From: an uncultured Collinsella sp.
GTDB lineage: Bacteria > Actinomycetota > Coriobacteriia > Coriobacteriales > Coriobacteriaceae
Direction of reading: 5' to 3'
DNA length: 34,019 nt
Assembly (NCBI GenBank): GCA_958352845.1
Contig: CATWQC010000019.1
Location: 1 to 34,019, forward strand
Shown here: positions 1 to 7,102 of the stretch, piece by piece
How the letters are laid out: each line of letters opens with the position of its first letter
How positions within the stretch are numbered: position 1 is the first letter of the stretch
Position numbers and translations under genes: made by a program
The notes under the pieces: model-generated
The model's input: only the letters and a program-made list of their open reading frames with translations
What the model was told of the DNA's origin: nothing
Database searches by the model: none

Positions 1-460
1 CCTTGGTGGCCTGACGCTGGGCGTCGTTGAAGTAGGCCGGGACGGTGATGACGGCGTCGGTGACGGTCTCGCCCAGATACTTCTCGGCGTCGGCCTTCAT
101 CTTCGCGAGCGTCATGGCGCTCACCTGCTCGGCGGTGTAATCCTTGCCCTCGATGTCGACGACGGCACGGCCACCCTGGCCCTCCTTGACCTCATACGGC
201 ACGGTCTTGATCTCGGAGGTGCACTCGGAGTACTTGCGGCCCATGAAGCGCTTGATGGAGAACACGGTGTTCTTGGGGTTGGTGACAGCCTGGTTCTTAG
301 CGGCCTTACCCACGACGCGGTCGCCGTCGGCACGGAAGCCCACGACGGACGGGGTGGTGCGGTCGCCCTCGGCGTTCACGATAATGGTCGGAGAACCGCC
401 CTCGAGGACGGCCATAGCGGAGTTAGTAGTACCAAGGTCGATACCAAGAATCTTACTCAT
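1..460 (-). CDS. dnaK: Chaperone protein DnaK (Hsp70), N-terminal part, cut by window edge
   Basis: ATP-dependent Hsp70 chaperone acting with DnaJ and GrpE in cytosolic protein folding. The first ~153 residues are visible. They begin MSKILGIDLGTTNSAMAVLE, the Hsp70 signature and phosphate-binding loop, followed by TTPSVVGFRADGDRVVG and then AVITVPAYFNDAQRQATK, the second family signature. The start ATG at 458-460 is preceded by a GAGAGGG ribosome site. The rest of the gene, and any grpE/dnaJ operon, lies beyond the left edge. I looked for HAIR and CIRCE heat-shock operators upstream and saw neither. Identity is certain. Confidence 0.97.
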   Translation of the reverse strand, partial: MSKILGIDLGTTNSAMAVLEGGSPTIIVNAEGDRTTPSVVGFRADGDRVVGKAAKNQAVTNPKNTVFSIKRFMGRKYSECTSEIKTVPYEVKEGQGGRAVVDIEGKDYTAEQVSAMTLAKMKADAEKYLGETVTDAVITVPAYFNDAQRQATK

Positions 461-704
461 TAGAAATTCCCTCTCTCTTTTGCGTTCGCGCCGCCTCGAC
501 GATCTGTCGCGCGGCGCTTCGGCTTGTCTTTCAGGATGTAGTGTATCCCCTTATGGGCCGGAATATACAAAATCTAAGTCAATTCATATAAGATTTCTTA
601 TTGCCGAGAGTTTAGGTTCTTAAATGCGCAGGTAGATGCGCTGATTGAGTTCTCGGCAAATCTATCGAGATCTATGTAGAGATGGCTGAGGTTTGCGTCC
701 GGGG

Positions 705-896
705 GTGCCTGGGGGCCGTCTTGCGGAAAGCTCATCCCGGTTTGAGCGTGGATTCCGGGTCGCAGTTTCCGTCTGAAGGCTCAACCGGAAACCGTATCCC
801 GTTTTGAGAGCTGATACCGGCTCGCATTTTCCGCTAGCGGGCCTAACCGGAAACTGCAACCCGTTTTTCGACAAAATAATGGGATGCGGTTTCCGC
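705..896. repeat. Imperfect tandem repeat, 62-bp period, about three units
   Basis: The block GGAAA..(G/A)TCCCG recurs at 725, 787 and 849, and TTTCCG recurs at 766, 828 and 890, all exactly 62 bases apart. Within each unit TTTCCG and CGGAAA form inverted half-sites, so the array alternates AACCGGAAAC and TTTCCG motifs and could fold into serial hairpins or present repeated binding sites. It lies between dnaK and the ferredoxin gene and encodes nothing recognisable. The unit length and degeneracy do not fit a CRISPR array. Confidence 0.75.
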
Positions 897-943
897 AAGC
901 ACGCTCAATCGCCCTATATTTCAAGTCACCTTTAGCTAACATT

Positions 944-977
944 TGCGCAGCTCAACGGCCCCACCTGCGCATTTTTT
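944..977 (+). terminator. Rho-independent terminator without an obvious upstream gene
   Basis: TGCGCAG (944-950) pairs with CTGCGCA (965-971) and is followed directly by six T on the plus strand. No plus-strand gene lies upstream in the window, so it either ends an unannotated transcript running through the 62-bp repeats or insulates the ferredoxin promoter. The stem is short (7 bp, 14-nt loop), so confidence is moderate. Confidence 0.5.
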
Positions 978-1029
978 AGTAAACCTTGGCATACTCGGCG
1001 AACGGTATGAAGATGCCGGTCAGAGGGTA

Positions 1030-1057
1030 TTGCAAACGGTCGCTCCCGTGGTATGTT
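1030..1057 (+). promoter_or_regulatory. Sigma70-type promoter of the ferredoxin gene
   Basis: TTGCAA (1030-1035) and TATGTT (1052-1057) are spaced by 16 bases, about 60 bases before the ferredoxin ATG. This is the best promoter match in the gap. It is read from the sequence only; the transcription start is not known. Confidence 0.55.
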
Positions 1058-1118
1058 TTTGCCCGAATCAAACCGGCGCGCATCGCCTGTAGCGTCGGTC
1101 AACAGAGAGGAAACTACC

Positions 1119-1304
1119 ATGGCTCATCCCGTAATTGATGCCGACGAGTGCATCGCTTGTGGCGTTTGCGTCGACTCCTGCCCCGCTGGCGTTCTGGAGC
1201 TCCAGGACGTCGCTACCGTCGCCGACGAGGACTCCTGCGTCGCCTGTGGCGCTTGCCAGGACGCTTGCCCCGCCGGCGCGATCACCGAGATCGTCGAGGA
1301 GTAA
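1119..1304 (+). CDS. Small 2[4Fe-4S] ferredoxin
   Basis: A 61-residue soluble electron carrier. Two clostridial-type cluster motifs are complete: CIACGVCVDSCP (residues 11-22) and CVACGACQDACP (residues 40-51). As usual in this fold, each cluster takes three cysteines from one motif and one from the other. The ATG at 1119 is chosen because GAGAGG sits 7 bases upstream; a longer in-frame reading has no ribosome site. The gene is monocistronic, with its own promoter and a strong terminator. Such ferredoxins serve pyruvate:ferredoxin oxidoreductase, hydrogenases and similar enzymes in anaerobes; the specific partner cannot be read here. Confidence 0.95.
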   Translation: MAHPVIDADECIACGVCVDSCPAGVLELQDVATVADEDSCVACGACQDACPAGAITEIVEE

Positions 1305-1344
1305 CAACTCCCCCACTTGCACACTCACAAGTACACCGTGCACA

Positions 1345-1382
1345 AAAAGGAGGCCTCCGCATCGCCGCGGAGGCCTCCTTTT
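1345..1382 (+). terminator. Terminator of the ferredoxin gene
   Basis: A 16-bp perfect stem (AAAAGGAGGCCTCCGC at 1345-1360, its complement at 1367-1382) with a 6-base loop lies 40 bases after the ferredoxin stop. The A-run and T-run flanks make it plausible in both directions. Confidence 0.9.
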
Positions 1383-1394
1383 GCATATGTGGGC

Positions 1395-1461
1395 AGTTGC
1401 GGTGGAATAGTTCCTGCCTCATTGCTTAGGTGCCGATTGTAGGAACTATTTCACCGCAACT
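1395..1461. repeat. Dispersed palindrome family A, copy 1
   Basis: Arms at 1395-1415 and 1441-1461 (core GTTGCGGTG(G/A)AATAGTTCC) with one mismatched pair and a 25-base loop. A second copy with the same arms and the same 25-base loop length lies at 21732-21796. Both sit 15-20 bases beyond the stop codon of a minus-strand gene and between convergent genes, so they may act as 3' hairpins or terminators. Confidence 0.8.
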
Positions 1462-1479
1462 TATAAAGACGGTGTCGGG

Positions 1480-2025
1480 CTAGGACAAATCATCCTCGTA
1501 GGGCATTAAATCGGCAAGGTAGCCCTTCTCCTTGAGCATCGCCTCGATTTCGTCGAGGGTCTGTTCGTCCTCCGCCGCAATGCGATGGAAGTGATAGCCG
1601 CTGGTCACCGTCAGCAGCGGGAAGCTCTTGCCGCTGGCGATGTCGTGCAGATAGCGCTCGATATCGCGCCGGTTGCGGATGTCCAGGTCGGCCGTAATCT
1701 TGCCGTACACGCGATGGTTGACGATCACGTTGAGCACGGCGCCGCCGGCGTCGACGATACTCGTGAGCTCATCGCCTGCCTGCTCCACGCTGTGGCGAAC
1801 CTTGACCAAGCGCGTAGGCACGGCGGGGCTGCTGGGGGCCTCCTGCAGCACGTAGCCGCGGTTGGTCGCCACGATATCGTGCCCATCGGCGCGCAGCAGG
1901 GCGATGTCCTGCACCACGATCTGGCGGCTCACACCCACCTCGCGGGCAAGCGCGCTGCCCGATACGGGCCCCTTGGCCCCCTCGAGCACGGCCATGATGG
2001 CACGGCGACGCTCGCGGGCGTTCAT
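1480..2025 (-). CDS. niaR: NiaR-type niacin-responsive repressor of NAD synthesis (HTH + 3H domain)
   Basis: A 181-residue transcription factor. The N-terminal winged HTH (residues ~5-55, with VSGSALAREVGVSRQIVVQD as recognition segment) is followed by a 3H domain (~75-170). Conserved histidines are seen in NHRVYG, RYLHD and GYHFHRI, which bind metal in the family. Members of the NiaR/YrxA family repress NAD de novo and niacin-uptake genes when niacin is present. Here it is the last gene of nadA-nadB-nadC-niaR. Its ATG overlaps the nadC stop (TAATG), so it is translationally coupled and probably autoregulated through the palindrome upstream of nadA. Confidence 0.9.
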   Translation of the reverse strand: MNARERRRAIMAVLEGAKGPVSGSALAREVGVSRQIVVQDIALLRADGHDIVATNRGYVLQEAPSSPAVPTRLVKVRHSVEQAGDELTSIVDAGGAVLNVIVNHRVYGKITADLDIRNRRDIERYLHDIASGKSFPLLTVTSGYHFHRIAAEDEQTLDEIEAMLKEKGYLADLMPYEDDLS

Positions 2026-2885
2026 TATTTACCGTCCAGCAGACGCAGGTGCTTAAGCGAGAGGTCGAGGATCGGCGCGGAGTGCGTCAGGGCGCCCGAG
2101 CTAATAAAGTCAACGCCCAGGTCGGCAAGCGCGCGGATATTGCTGGCATCCACGTTGCCCGAGCACTCGGTCTTGGCGCGGCCGGCGATAAGTTCAATAG
2201 CGGCGGCCATGTCGTCATGGGTCATGTTGTCGAACATGATGATGTCGGCGCCGGCCTCCACGGCCTCGCGCACCATGTCCAGGTTCTCGCACTCGATCTC
2301 GACCGTCGTGGTAAACGATGCATGGGCGCGCGCCATCTCGATCGCGCGCGTCACGCCACCGGCGGCATCGATGTGGTTGTCCTTGAGCATGACGGCCGTC
2401 GACAGGTTGTAACGGTGGTTGCTGCCGCCGCCAATCTCAACCGCCGCCTTCTCAAACACGCGCATGCCCGGTGTGGTCTTGCGCGTGTCGACGAGCACGG
2501 TCTTGGTTCCCTCGAGCGCCGCGGCCATGCTGTGCGTATAGGTAGCGATGCCGCTCATGCGCTGCAGGTAGTTGAGCGCCACGCGCTCGCCCGAAAGCAG
2601 CACACGCGCATCGCCGCGCACCTGACCCACGTGGTCGCCGGCATGCACCTCGTCACCGTCGGCAACATCAAACAGCACCGAGCTCTGCGAATCCAGCAGC
2701 TCAAAGGTGCGAGCGAACACATCCAGGCCGGCAATGATGCCATCGGCTTTGGCGATAAGCTCCACCGTGGCGGGACGCGCCGTGGGGCACACGCTCGCCG
2801 TGCTCACGTCCTCAAACGTAATGTCCTCGCGCAGAGCTTGCAGAATCAGATCATCGACGACGAGCTTCATGGTAATGGGATTCAT
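2025..2885 (-). CDS. nadC: Nicotinate-nucleotide pyrophosphorylase (quinolinate phosphoribosyltransferase)
   Basis: Converts quinolinate and PRPP into nicotinate mononucleotide, CO2 and PPi, the third step of de novo NAD synthesis. At 286 residues it has the normal family length. Visible landmarks are the N-terminal sandwich domain, the strand LNYLQRMSGIATYT, DTRKTTPGMR (~137-146) with catalytic Lys and Arg, VEIGGGSNHRYNL, MLKDNHI, VEIECEN and IMFDNM. The start ATG lies 3 bases after the nadB stop, with GGAGGAG inside the nadB end. It is followed with a 1-base overlap by niaR. Confidence 0.97.
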   Translation of the reverse strand: MNPITMKLVVDDLILQALREDITFEDVSTASVCPTARPATVELIAKADGIIAGLDVFARTFELLDSQSSVLFDVADGDEVHAGDHVGQVRGDARVLLSGERVALNYLQRMSGIATYTHSMAAALEGTKTVLVDTRKTTPGMRVFEKAAVEIGGGSNHRYNLSTAVMLKDNHIDAAGGVTRAIEMARAHASFTTTVEIECENLDMVREAVEAGADIIMFDNMTHDDMAAAIELIAGRAKTECSGNVDASNIRALADLGVDFISSGALTHSAPILDLSLKHLRLLDGK

Positions 2886-2888
2886 GGT

Positions 2889-4265
2889 CTACTCCTCCAC
2901 GGCCTGCGTGCCGGCGGCACGGGCCAAATCATCGATTGCCAGAGGGTCGGCGCCCAGGGCGCGATGACGGCCATCGAGCGCGGGATCGCCCGCCTGCTCC
3001 ACGGCCAGCGACTCGCCGGTACGCATATACCACGCGGCGCGACGACCCCAGACCAGCGCCTCGAGCAGGCTGTTTGAAGCAAGGCGGTTCTTGCCGTGAA
3101 CGCCGTTGCAGGCCGTCTCGCCCGCGGCGTAGAGCTCGGGCATCGAGGTGCGGCCGTCCTTGTCGACCCACACGCCGCCCATAAAGTAGTGCTGCGTCGG
3201 CGTAACGGGAATGGGCTCATCCAGGATGTCGCGACCGTCCTCCAGGCAGCGCGCGCGGATGTTGGCGAAGTGCCCGGTCACCACGTCGCGCTCGACGGGG
3301 GCAAAGCTCAGCCACTCGTGCTCGGTGTCATCCTGCTTCATCTGCTCGCGGATGGCGGCGGCGACAACGTCGCGCGGCTGCAACTCGTCGGTAAAACGCT
3401 CGCCGGCGGCGTTGAGCAAAATCGCGCCCTCGCCGCGGCAGCTCTCGCTGATCAGGAACGTGCGACCCGGCTGCGGCGAGAACAGACCCGTGGGATGGAT
3501 CTGCACGTAGTCCAGGTGCTCCATCTTAATGCCATGCTCCTGAGCGATGTAGCAGGCGTCGCCCGTGAGCTGCGGGTAGTTAGTCGAGTGGTCGTAGACG
3601 CCGCCAATGCCGCCCGTCGCCCACAGCGTGTGGCGGGCATGGATCTTAAACGGCTTACCGGCATGCACGCCCTCAGCGGCATTTGCCAGCTCGTCGGCGG
3701 GGCGAACCGAGTTGTCCTCGTCCACGGCTACGGCGACGACGCCGGTGCACACCGTGGCGTCATCGCGCTCGGCGGTCAGGATGTCGGTCATGGCCACGTG
3801 CTCCAAAATCTGCACGTTGTCCAGCTTGCGAACGGCCTGGAGCAGCTTGGTCGTGATCTCCTTGCCCGTAATGTCGGCATGGAAGGCAATGCGCGGACGG
3901 CTGTGCGCGCCCTCGCGGGTAAAATTGAGGCTGCCGTCGGCCTTGCGCTCAAAATCCACGCCCATCGCTAGCAGGTCGTTGATGACCGAGCGGCTCGAGC
4001 GAATCATGATGTCGACGCTCTCGCGGCGGTTCTCGTAGTGGCCGGCGTGCATGGTGTCCTCAAAGAAGGCATCGTAGTCCGAGCCTTCGGGCAGCACGCA
4101 GATGCCGCCCTGCGCGAGCATCGAATCGCACTCATCGACCGCGCCCTTGGAGAGCATGATCACGCGCGTGCTCGTCGGCAGATTGAGGGCCGCGTACAGA
4201 CCCGCCACGCCGCAGCCGGCAATGACGACGTCGCACTCCATATCGGGGTATTGCTTGGTTTCCAC
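2889..4265 (-). CDS. nadB: L-aspartate oxidase
   Basis: FAD flavoprotein oxidising L-aspartate to iminoaspartate, which NadA uses. The N-terminal dinucleotide fold reads DVVIAGCGVAGLYAALNL; further family motifs are MLAQGGICV, TREGAHSRPRIAFHAD (active-site Arg and His) and the flavin end CNGVHGKNRLASNSLLEALV. I chose GTG at 4265 because GGGAGAGG lies 7 bases upstream. ATGs at 4292 and 4316 have poorer sites and would place a GGGAC/GTCCC mini-palindrome inside the gene. At 458 residues it stops soon after the FAD domain, so it lacks most of the C-terminal helical domain of enterobacterial NadB. It sits mid-operon between nadA and nadC. Confidence 0.93.
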   Translation of the reverse strand: METKQYPDMECDVVIAGCGVAGLYAALNLPTSTRVIMLSKGAVDECDSMLAQGGICVLPEGSDYDAFFEDTMHAGHYENRRESVDIMIRSSRSVINDLLAMGVDFERKADGSLNFTREGAHSRPRIAFHADITGKEITTKLLQAVRKLDNVQILEHVAMTDILTAERDDATVCTGVVAVAVDEDNSVRPADELANAAEGVHAGKPFKIHARHTLWATGGIGGVYDHSTNYPQLTGDACYIAQEHGIKMEHLDYVQIHPTGLFSPQPGRTFLISESCRGEGAILLNAAGERFTDELQPRDVVAAAIREQMKQDDTEHEWLSFAPVERDVVTGHFANIRARCLEDGRDILDEPIPVTPTQHYFMGGVWVDKDGRTSMPELYAAGETACNGVHGKNRLASNSLLEALVWGRRAAWYMRTGESLAVEQAGDPALDGRHRALGADPLAIDDLARAAGTQAVEE

Positions 4266-4320
4266 AGGAATCCTCTCCCTTGAATGTGACATAAGGGACC
4301 GTCCCTCATGCAACATTGTT

Positions 4321-5346
4321 CTAGCGTGCTGCGTACTCGAGCATACGGTCGAGCGTGAGCTTGGCCTGGTCTGCTGCCTCGTCCGAGACGCCGATCTGCA
4401 CCTCGCCCTCGCCCGTCTCCAGGCAGCGCACGAGCTTTTCGAGCGTGATGAGGTCCATGTTGACGCAGGTGGGCTGCACCGCGGGGAAATAGAACTTCTT
4501 GCCGGTGCCCTGGCAGCGGCGCTCGAGCTCGTAGAGCACGCCGCGGACCGTCACGATAATGAACTCGCTCGCGTCGGACTCCTCGGCATACTTGATGATG
4601 CCGGCGGTGGAGCCGATGTAGTCGGCCTCGGCCAGGACGTCGGCCTTGCACTCGGGGTGCGCCAGCACGAGCGCGTCGGGGTGGGCCTCCGTCGCGTCGA
4701 CGATCTGCTCGACGGTGATGATGTGATGGCGCGGGCAGTAGCCGTTGTTGAGGATGACGTGCTTTTGCGGCACCTGCTCGGCTACGAAGCGTCCCAGGTT
4801 TTGGTCGGGAATGAACAGGATATGCTGCTGCGGCAGCTCGGAGACGATCTTGACGGCGTTGGAGCTGGTGACGCACACGTCGCTCCAGCTCTTGATCTCG
4901 ACTGTGGAGTTGACGTAGCAGACGACAGCTAGGTCGTCGCCGTACTCGGCGCGCGCCGCGTCGACCGTCTCGCGCTTGACCATGTGCGCCATGGGACAGT
5001 CCGCGCAGGGCTCGGGCAGCAGCACGGTCTTAGTGGGATTGAGCAGCTTGGCGCTCTCGCCCATAAACTCCACGCCGCACAACACGATGGTCTGCTGCGG
5101 TAGGCTTTTGGCGAGCTTTGCCAGGTAGAAGCTATCGCCGACGTAATCGGCAACGGCTTGGACCTCGGGCGCCACGTAATAGTGCGCCAGGATCACCGCG
5201 TCACGTTGGGTTTTTAGTTGCTGAATGGCCTCGACGAGCTCTGCGGGCACCAGTGCCGCACGCTCCGTTGCCGTCGTTGCCGATGCCAAGCCGGCCGCGA
5301 TATCGCGTGCAAGCTCCGACGCATCCATGTTCGCGCTCTGTGCCAT
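4321..5346 (-). CDS. nadA: Quinolinate synthase
   Basis: [4Fe-4S] enzyme condensing iminoaspartate with dihydroxyacetone phosphate to quinolinate. It has 341 residues in three pseudo-repeats. The cluster cysteines expected in the family are visible as C114 (PEPCADCPMA), C204 (GYCPRHH) and C294 (QPTCVNM). Substrate-binding segments such as ILAHYYVAPEVQ, GVEFMGESAK, VNSTVEIK and AHPEC are conserved. ATG at 5346 has GAGAGGGG upstream; a TTG one codon earlier is the only near alternative. First gene of the nadABC-niaR operon, about 35 bases from the predicted promoter/operator. Confidence 0.97.
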   Translation of the reverse strand: MAQSANMDASELARDIAAGLASATTATERAALVPAELVEAIQQLKTQRDAVILAHYYVAPEVQAVADYVGDSFYLAKLAKSLPQQTIVLCGVEFMGESAKLLNPTKTVLLPEPCADCPMAHMVKRETVDAARAEYGDDLAVVCYVNSTVEIKSWSDVCVTSSNAVKIVSELPQQHILFIPDQNLGRFVAEQVPQKHVILNNGYCPRHHIITVEQIVDATEAHPDALVLAHPECKADVLAEADYIGSTAGIIKYAEESDASEFIIVTVRGVLYELERRCQGTGKKFYFPAVQPTCVNMDLITLEKLVRCLETGEGEVQIGVSDEAADQAKLTLDRMLEYAAR

Positions 5347-5381
5347 CAAGGCCCCTCTCTTTTGGCGAATCTTGGGGCTTT

Positions 5382-5431
5382 AGTATGACACCTAGGTTTA
5401 CAGCTGACAAGACAGCTGTAAACCTAGGTGT
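5382..5431 (-). promoter_or_regulatory. nadA promoter embedded in a large palindrome, probable NiaR operator
   Basis: On the minus strand TTGTCA (5405-5410) and CATACT (5382-5387) are 17 bases apart. They overlap a perfect inverted repeat with 19-bp arms (5388-5406 and 5413-5431, core ACACCTAGGTTTACAGCTG) and a 6-base spacer. The -35 box and the entire spacer lie inside the palindrome, so a bound repressor would block RNA polymerase. NiaR, encoded by the last gene of this operon, is the obvious candidate; that link is inference. Confidence 0.8.
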
Positions 5432-5588
5432 AAAGTTGAAATAAAGATTCAATCATGTGGCAGGTCCATATTCGAACTGGCAAGCTGAGGATAGCTGAGC
5501 TCTCGATGGCGCAGGAGGCATCTTTGGACGGCCGCCGCGCATGGTCGACGGCATGCCCGCCAGGCAATCGCTCGCCGGCGCCAATCCG

Positions 5589-6164
5589 CTACAGTGGAGC
5601 AGCCGCCGGGGTCAGCTGCTTGATATAGGCCCACATGCGCTGCTTGGCCGCTTTGTCGGTCAGCGCCGCCTCAAAGCCATCGAGCGCGAGCACGCGGCGG
5701 CCCTGCACATGGGCGATCAGACCGGGCTTGAGCATGGCGGTGTCGAAGTCATCAATCGCCACGAGCATATCGGCGTAAGTTTCGCGCATGACATCGGCCG
5801 CGCTGTTGTCGAGCAGTAGCACCGCCTCGGGGTCCAAGGCCTCAAGCGCCTCGCGGAACAGGTCGCACGGCAGGGCGTGGCCCACCGTCACAACTCCGTC
5901 GCCCGCGCCAGCAACACTCGCCAGCACACAAAAATCTTCGGGCGCGTAACCGATTGCCCCGAGCGCCTTGCGCAATGCGGCACCATCCGCGCCGGCGGCA
6001 AGTTCGCCGCCCGAGCGCTCGGCCTCATCCAAATCACCTTTGACCAGTACGATCGGCGAGCACGCGTTGCCCGCGATACGCACGCCACGGGCCGCAAGCG
6101 ATGCAAGCTCCTGCTCGGCCGCTTGGGCGATGGCTTCTTTTTTCTGGCTTTGTGACGTGGACAT
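5589..6164 (-). CDS. Uncharacterised protein with a degenerate uracil-DNA-glycosylase-like fold
   Basis: 191 residues. The order of elements resembles family 4 uracil-DNA glycosylases: a strand plus loop (IVLVKGDLDEAERSGG in place of the active-site GEAPG loop), ALRKALGAIGYAPEDFCVL, a helix-strand LFREALEALDPEAVLLLDNSA, and a C-terminal AKQRMWAYIKQL helix. The catalytic loop, the HPS/HPA motif and the iron-sulfur cysteines are all missing, so glycosylase activity is unlikely. ATG at 6164 has GGAGAG 5 bases upstream. Transcribed divergently from trxA. Function is not known; the fold assignment is by eye. Confidence 0.6.
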   Translation of the reverse strand: MSTSQSQKKEAIAQAAEQELASLAARGVRIAGNACSPIVLVKGDLDEAERSGGELAAGADGAALRKALGAIGYAPEDFCVLASVAGAGDGVVTVGHALPCDLFREALEALDPEAVLLLDNSAADVMRETYADMLVAIDDFDTAMLKPGLIAHVQGRRVLALDGFEAALTDKAAKQRMWAYIKQLTPAAAPL

Positions 6165-6300
6165 GTGCTCTCCAATCGCTTGCGTGCCCACCATTATATA
6201 AAAGAGCCGCCCGTGAGTGGTTGCTTTGCGGACCGTTGGGTATAAGCACGGTCGTACTGAGTTTTACGCGGCCGAGCCGCGTCGCATTATGGAGGTCACC

Positions 6301-6621
6301 ATGGCTGACATTAAGCAGATTACCCCCGAGAACTTCGATTCCGTCGTTAGCGACAACCTTCCCGTACTGGTTGATTTTTGGGCGCCCTGGTGCGGGCCCT
6401 GCCGATCGCTCTCGCCCATCGTGGACGAGGTAGCCGACGAGCTGGCCGGCAAGCTTGCCGTTGCCAAGTGCAACGTCGACGACAACCAAGACCTGGCCAT
6501 GAAGTTTGGCGTCATGAGCATCCCCACGCTGATTGTCTTTAAGAACGGCGAGGAGGTCGACCGCTCGGTCGGCGCGCTACCCAAGGCAAGGCTGCAGGCA
6601 TTGCTGGAGAAGCACCTGTAA
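6301..6621 (+). CDS. trxA: Thioredoxin
   Basis: Cytosolic disulfide reductant of 106 residues, the typical length. The active site is FWAPWCGPC (Cys31 and Cys34), with the cis-proline loop SIPTLIVFKNGE further on. ATG at 6301 is taken because GGAGG lies directly upstream at normal spacing. No thioredoxin reductase gene is in the window. It is followed by a ~120-base 3' region ending in a terminator. Confidence 0.96.
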   Translation: MADIKQITPENFDSVVSDNLPVLVDFWAPWCGPCRSLSPIVDEVADELAGKLAVAKCNVDDNQDLAMKFGVMSIPTLIVFKNGEEVDRSVGALPKARLQALLEKHL

Positions 6622-6742
6622 TACGCTGGTTACATTTTGGCGTCCTGCCACCGTCCATGAGCGCTTTTGCACCGCTCGCCGGACTTCTGGATGCACCGCG
6701 TGCGACCACGGATAGTATGGTAAATACAAACAGCCCCCAGTG

Positions 6743-6780
6743 AACGGGTGCGGGTCACACAGACTCGCACCCGTTTTCTT
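6743..6780 (+). terminator. Rho-independent terminator downstream of trxA
   Basis: AACGGGTGCGGGTC (6743-6756) pairs with GACTCGCACCCGTT (6762-6775) apart from one mismatch, followed by TTCTT. It separates trxA from the nickel/hydrogenase block that starts at 6853. Confidence 0.8.
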
Positions 6781-6852
6781 ATGCGGTAGCGCCCCGCGCG
6801 GGCGTAGTAGAATCTGAACCACTGGATTGCCCCGAGCATAAGGAGATTTCCC

Positions 6853-7101
6853 ATGCATGACGTCGGAATGAACATGAGCCAGCTTGCCATGAGCGTCAAG
6901 CAGGTCGACGACACCATCGAGCTCGCCCACGAGTGGAGCCATCAGCTGCTGCATGCGACCGAAAATTTTGACATGGAACGCATTGGCGCCAAGCTCGAAG
7001 CCGCCATGGCCGCACTGCACGAGGCGCATGACGCGCTCGAGGGCTACGAGGAAGCCATCGAGGCTGACCACAACTCCGTCGGCTCCGTAAAGCTGGTGTA
7101 G
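6853..7101 (+). CDS. Small helical protein of unknown function, co-transcribed with nikR
   Basis: 82 residues, predicted almost entirely alpha-helical, with several His and many acidic residues and no Cys pair, transmembrane segment or signal peptide. AAGGAGA lies 7 bases before the ATG. The nikR start codon follows its stop by 1 base, so the two are one transcript and translationally linked. It occupies the place where hypA might be expected but has no HypA features (no MHE start, no zinc-binding CxxC pairs). A nickel-linked role is suggested only by position. Confidence 0.8.
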   Translation: MHDVGMNMSQLAMSVKQVDDTIELAHEWSHQLLHATENFDMERIGAKLEAAMAALHEAHDALEGYEEAIEADHNSVGSVKLV

Positions 7102-7102
7102 G

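Larger units (their letters stand above)
461..1029. other. Gene-free region between dnaK and the ferredoxin gene
   Basis: About 570 bases with no credible coding sequence. The part next to dnaK (about 550-660) is AT-rich and should hold the dnaK promoter, but no convincing -35/-10 pair stands out. A 9-bp inverted repeat (TTGCCGAGA at 601-609, TCTCGGCAA at 651-659) lies in it. Beyond that are a 62-bp tandem repeat and an orphan terminator, listed separately. The short open frames here have repeat-like composition and no ribosome site. Confidence 0.6.

Noticed and set aside
461..660. HAIR (HspR) or CIRCE (HrcA) operator upstream of dnaK
   Set aside because: Neither CTTGAGT-N7-ACTCAAG nor TTAGCACTC-N9-GAGTGCTAA is present within the dnaK upstream region.
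705..896. Possible CRISPR array
   Set aside because: Units repeat over their whole 62-base length with no constant repeat/unique spacer pattern, and there are no cas genes.
662..898. 78-codon minus-strand open frame
   Set aside because: It consists of the 62-bp tandem repeat read as protein and has no ribosome site.
4266..4316. Earlier ATG starts for nadB at 4292 and 4316
   Set aside because: They lack proper ribosome sites, whereas GTG at 4265 follows GGGAGAGG; the extra sequence includes a GGGAC/GTCCC mini-palindrome like the intergenic repeats.
6853..7101. Identification of the 82-residue protein as HypA
   Set aside because: It lacks the MHE N-terminus and the two CxxC zinc pairs of HypA, although the position next to nikR and hyp genes suggested it.
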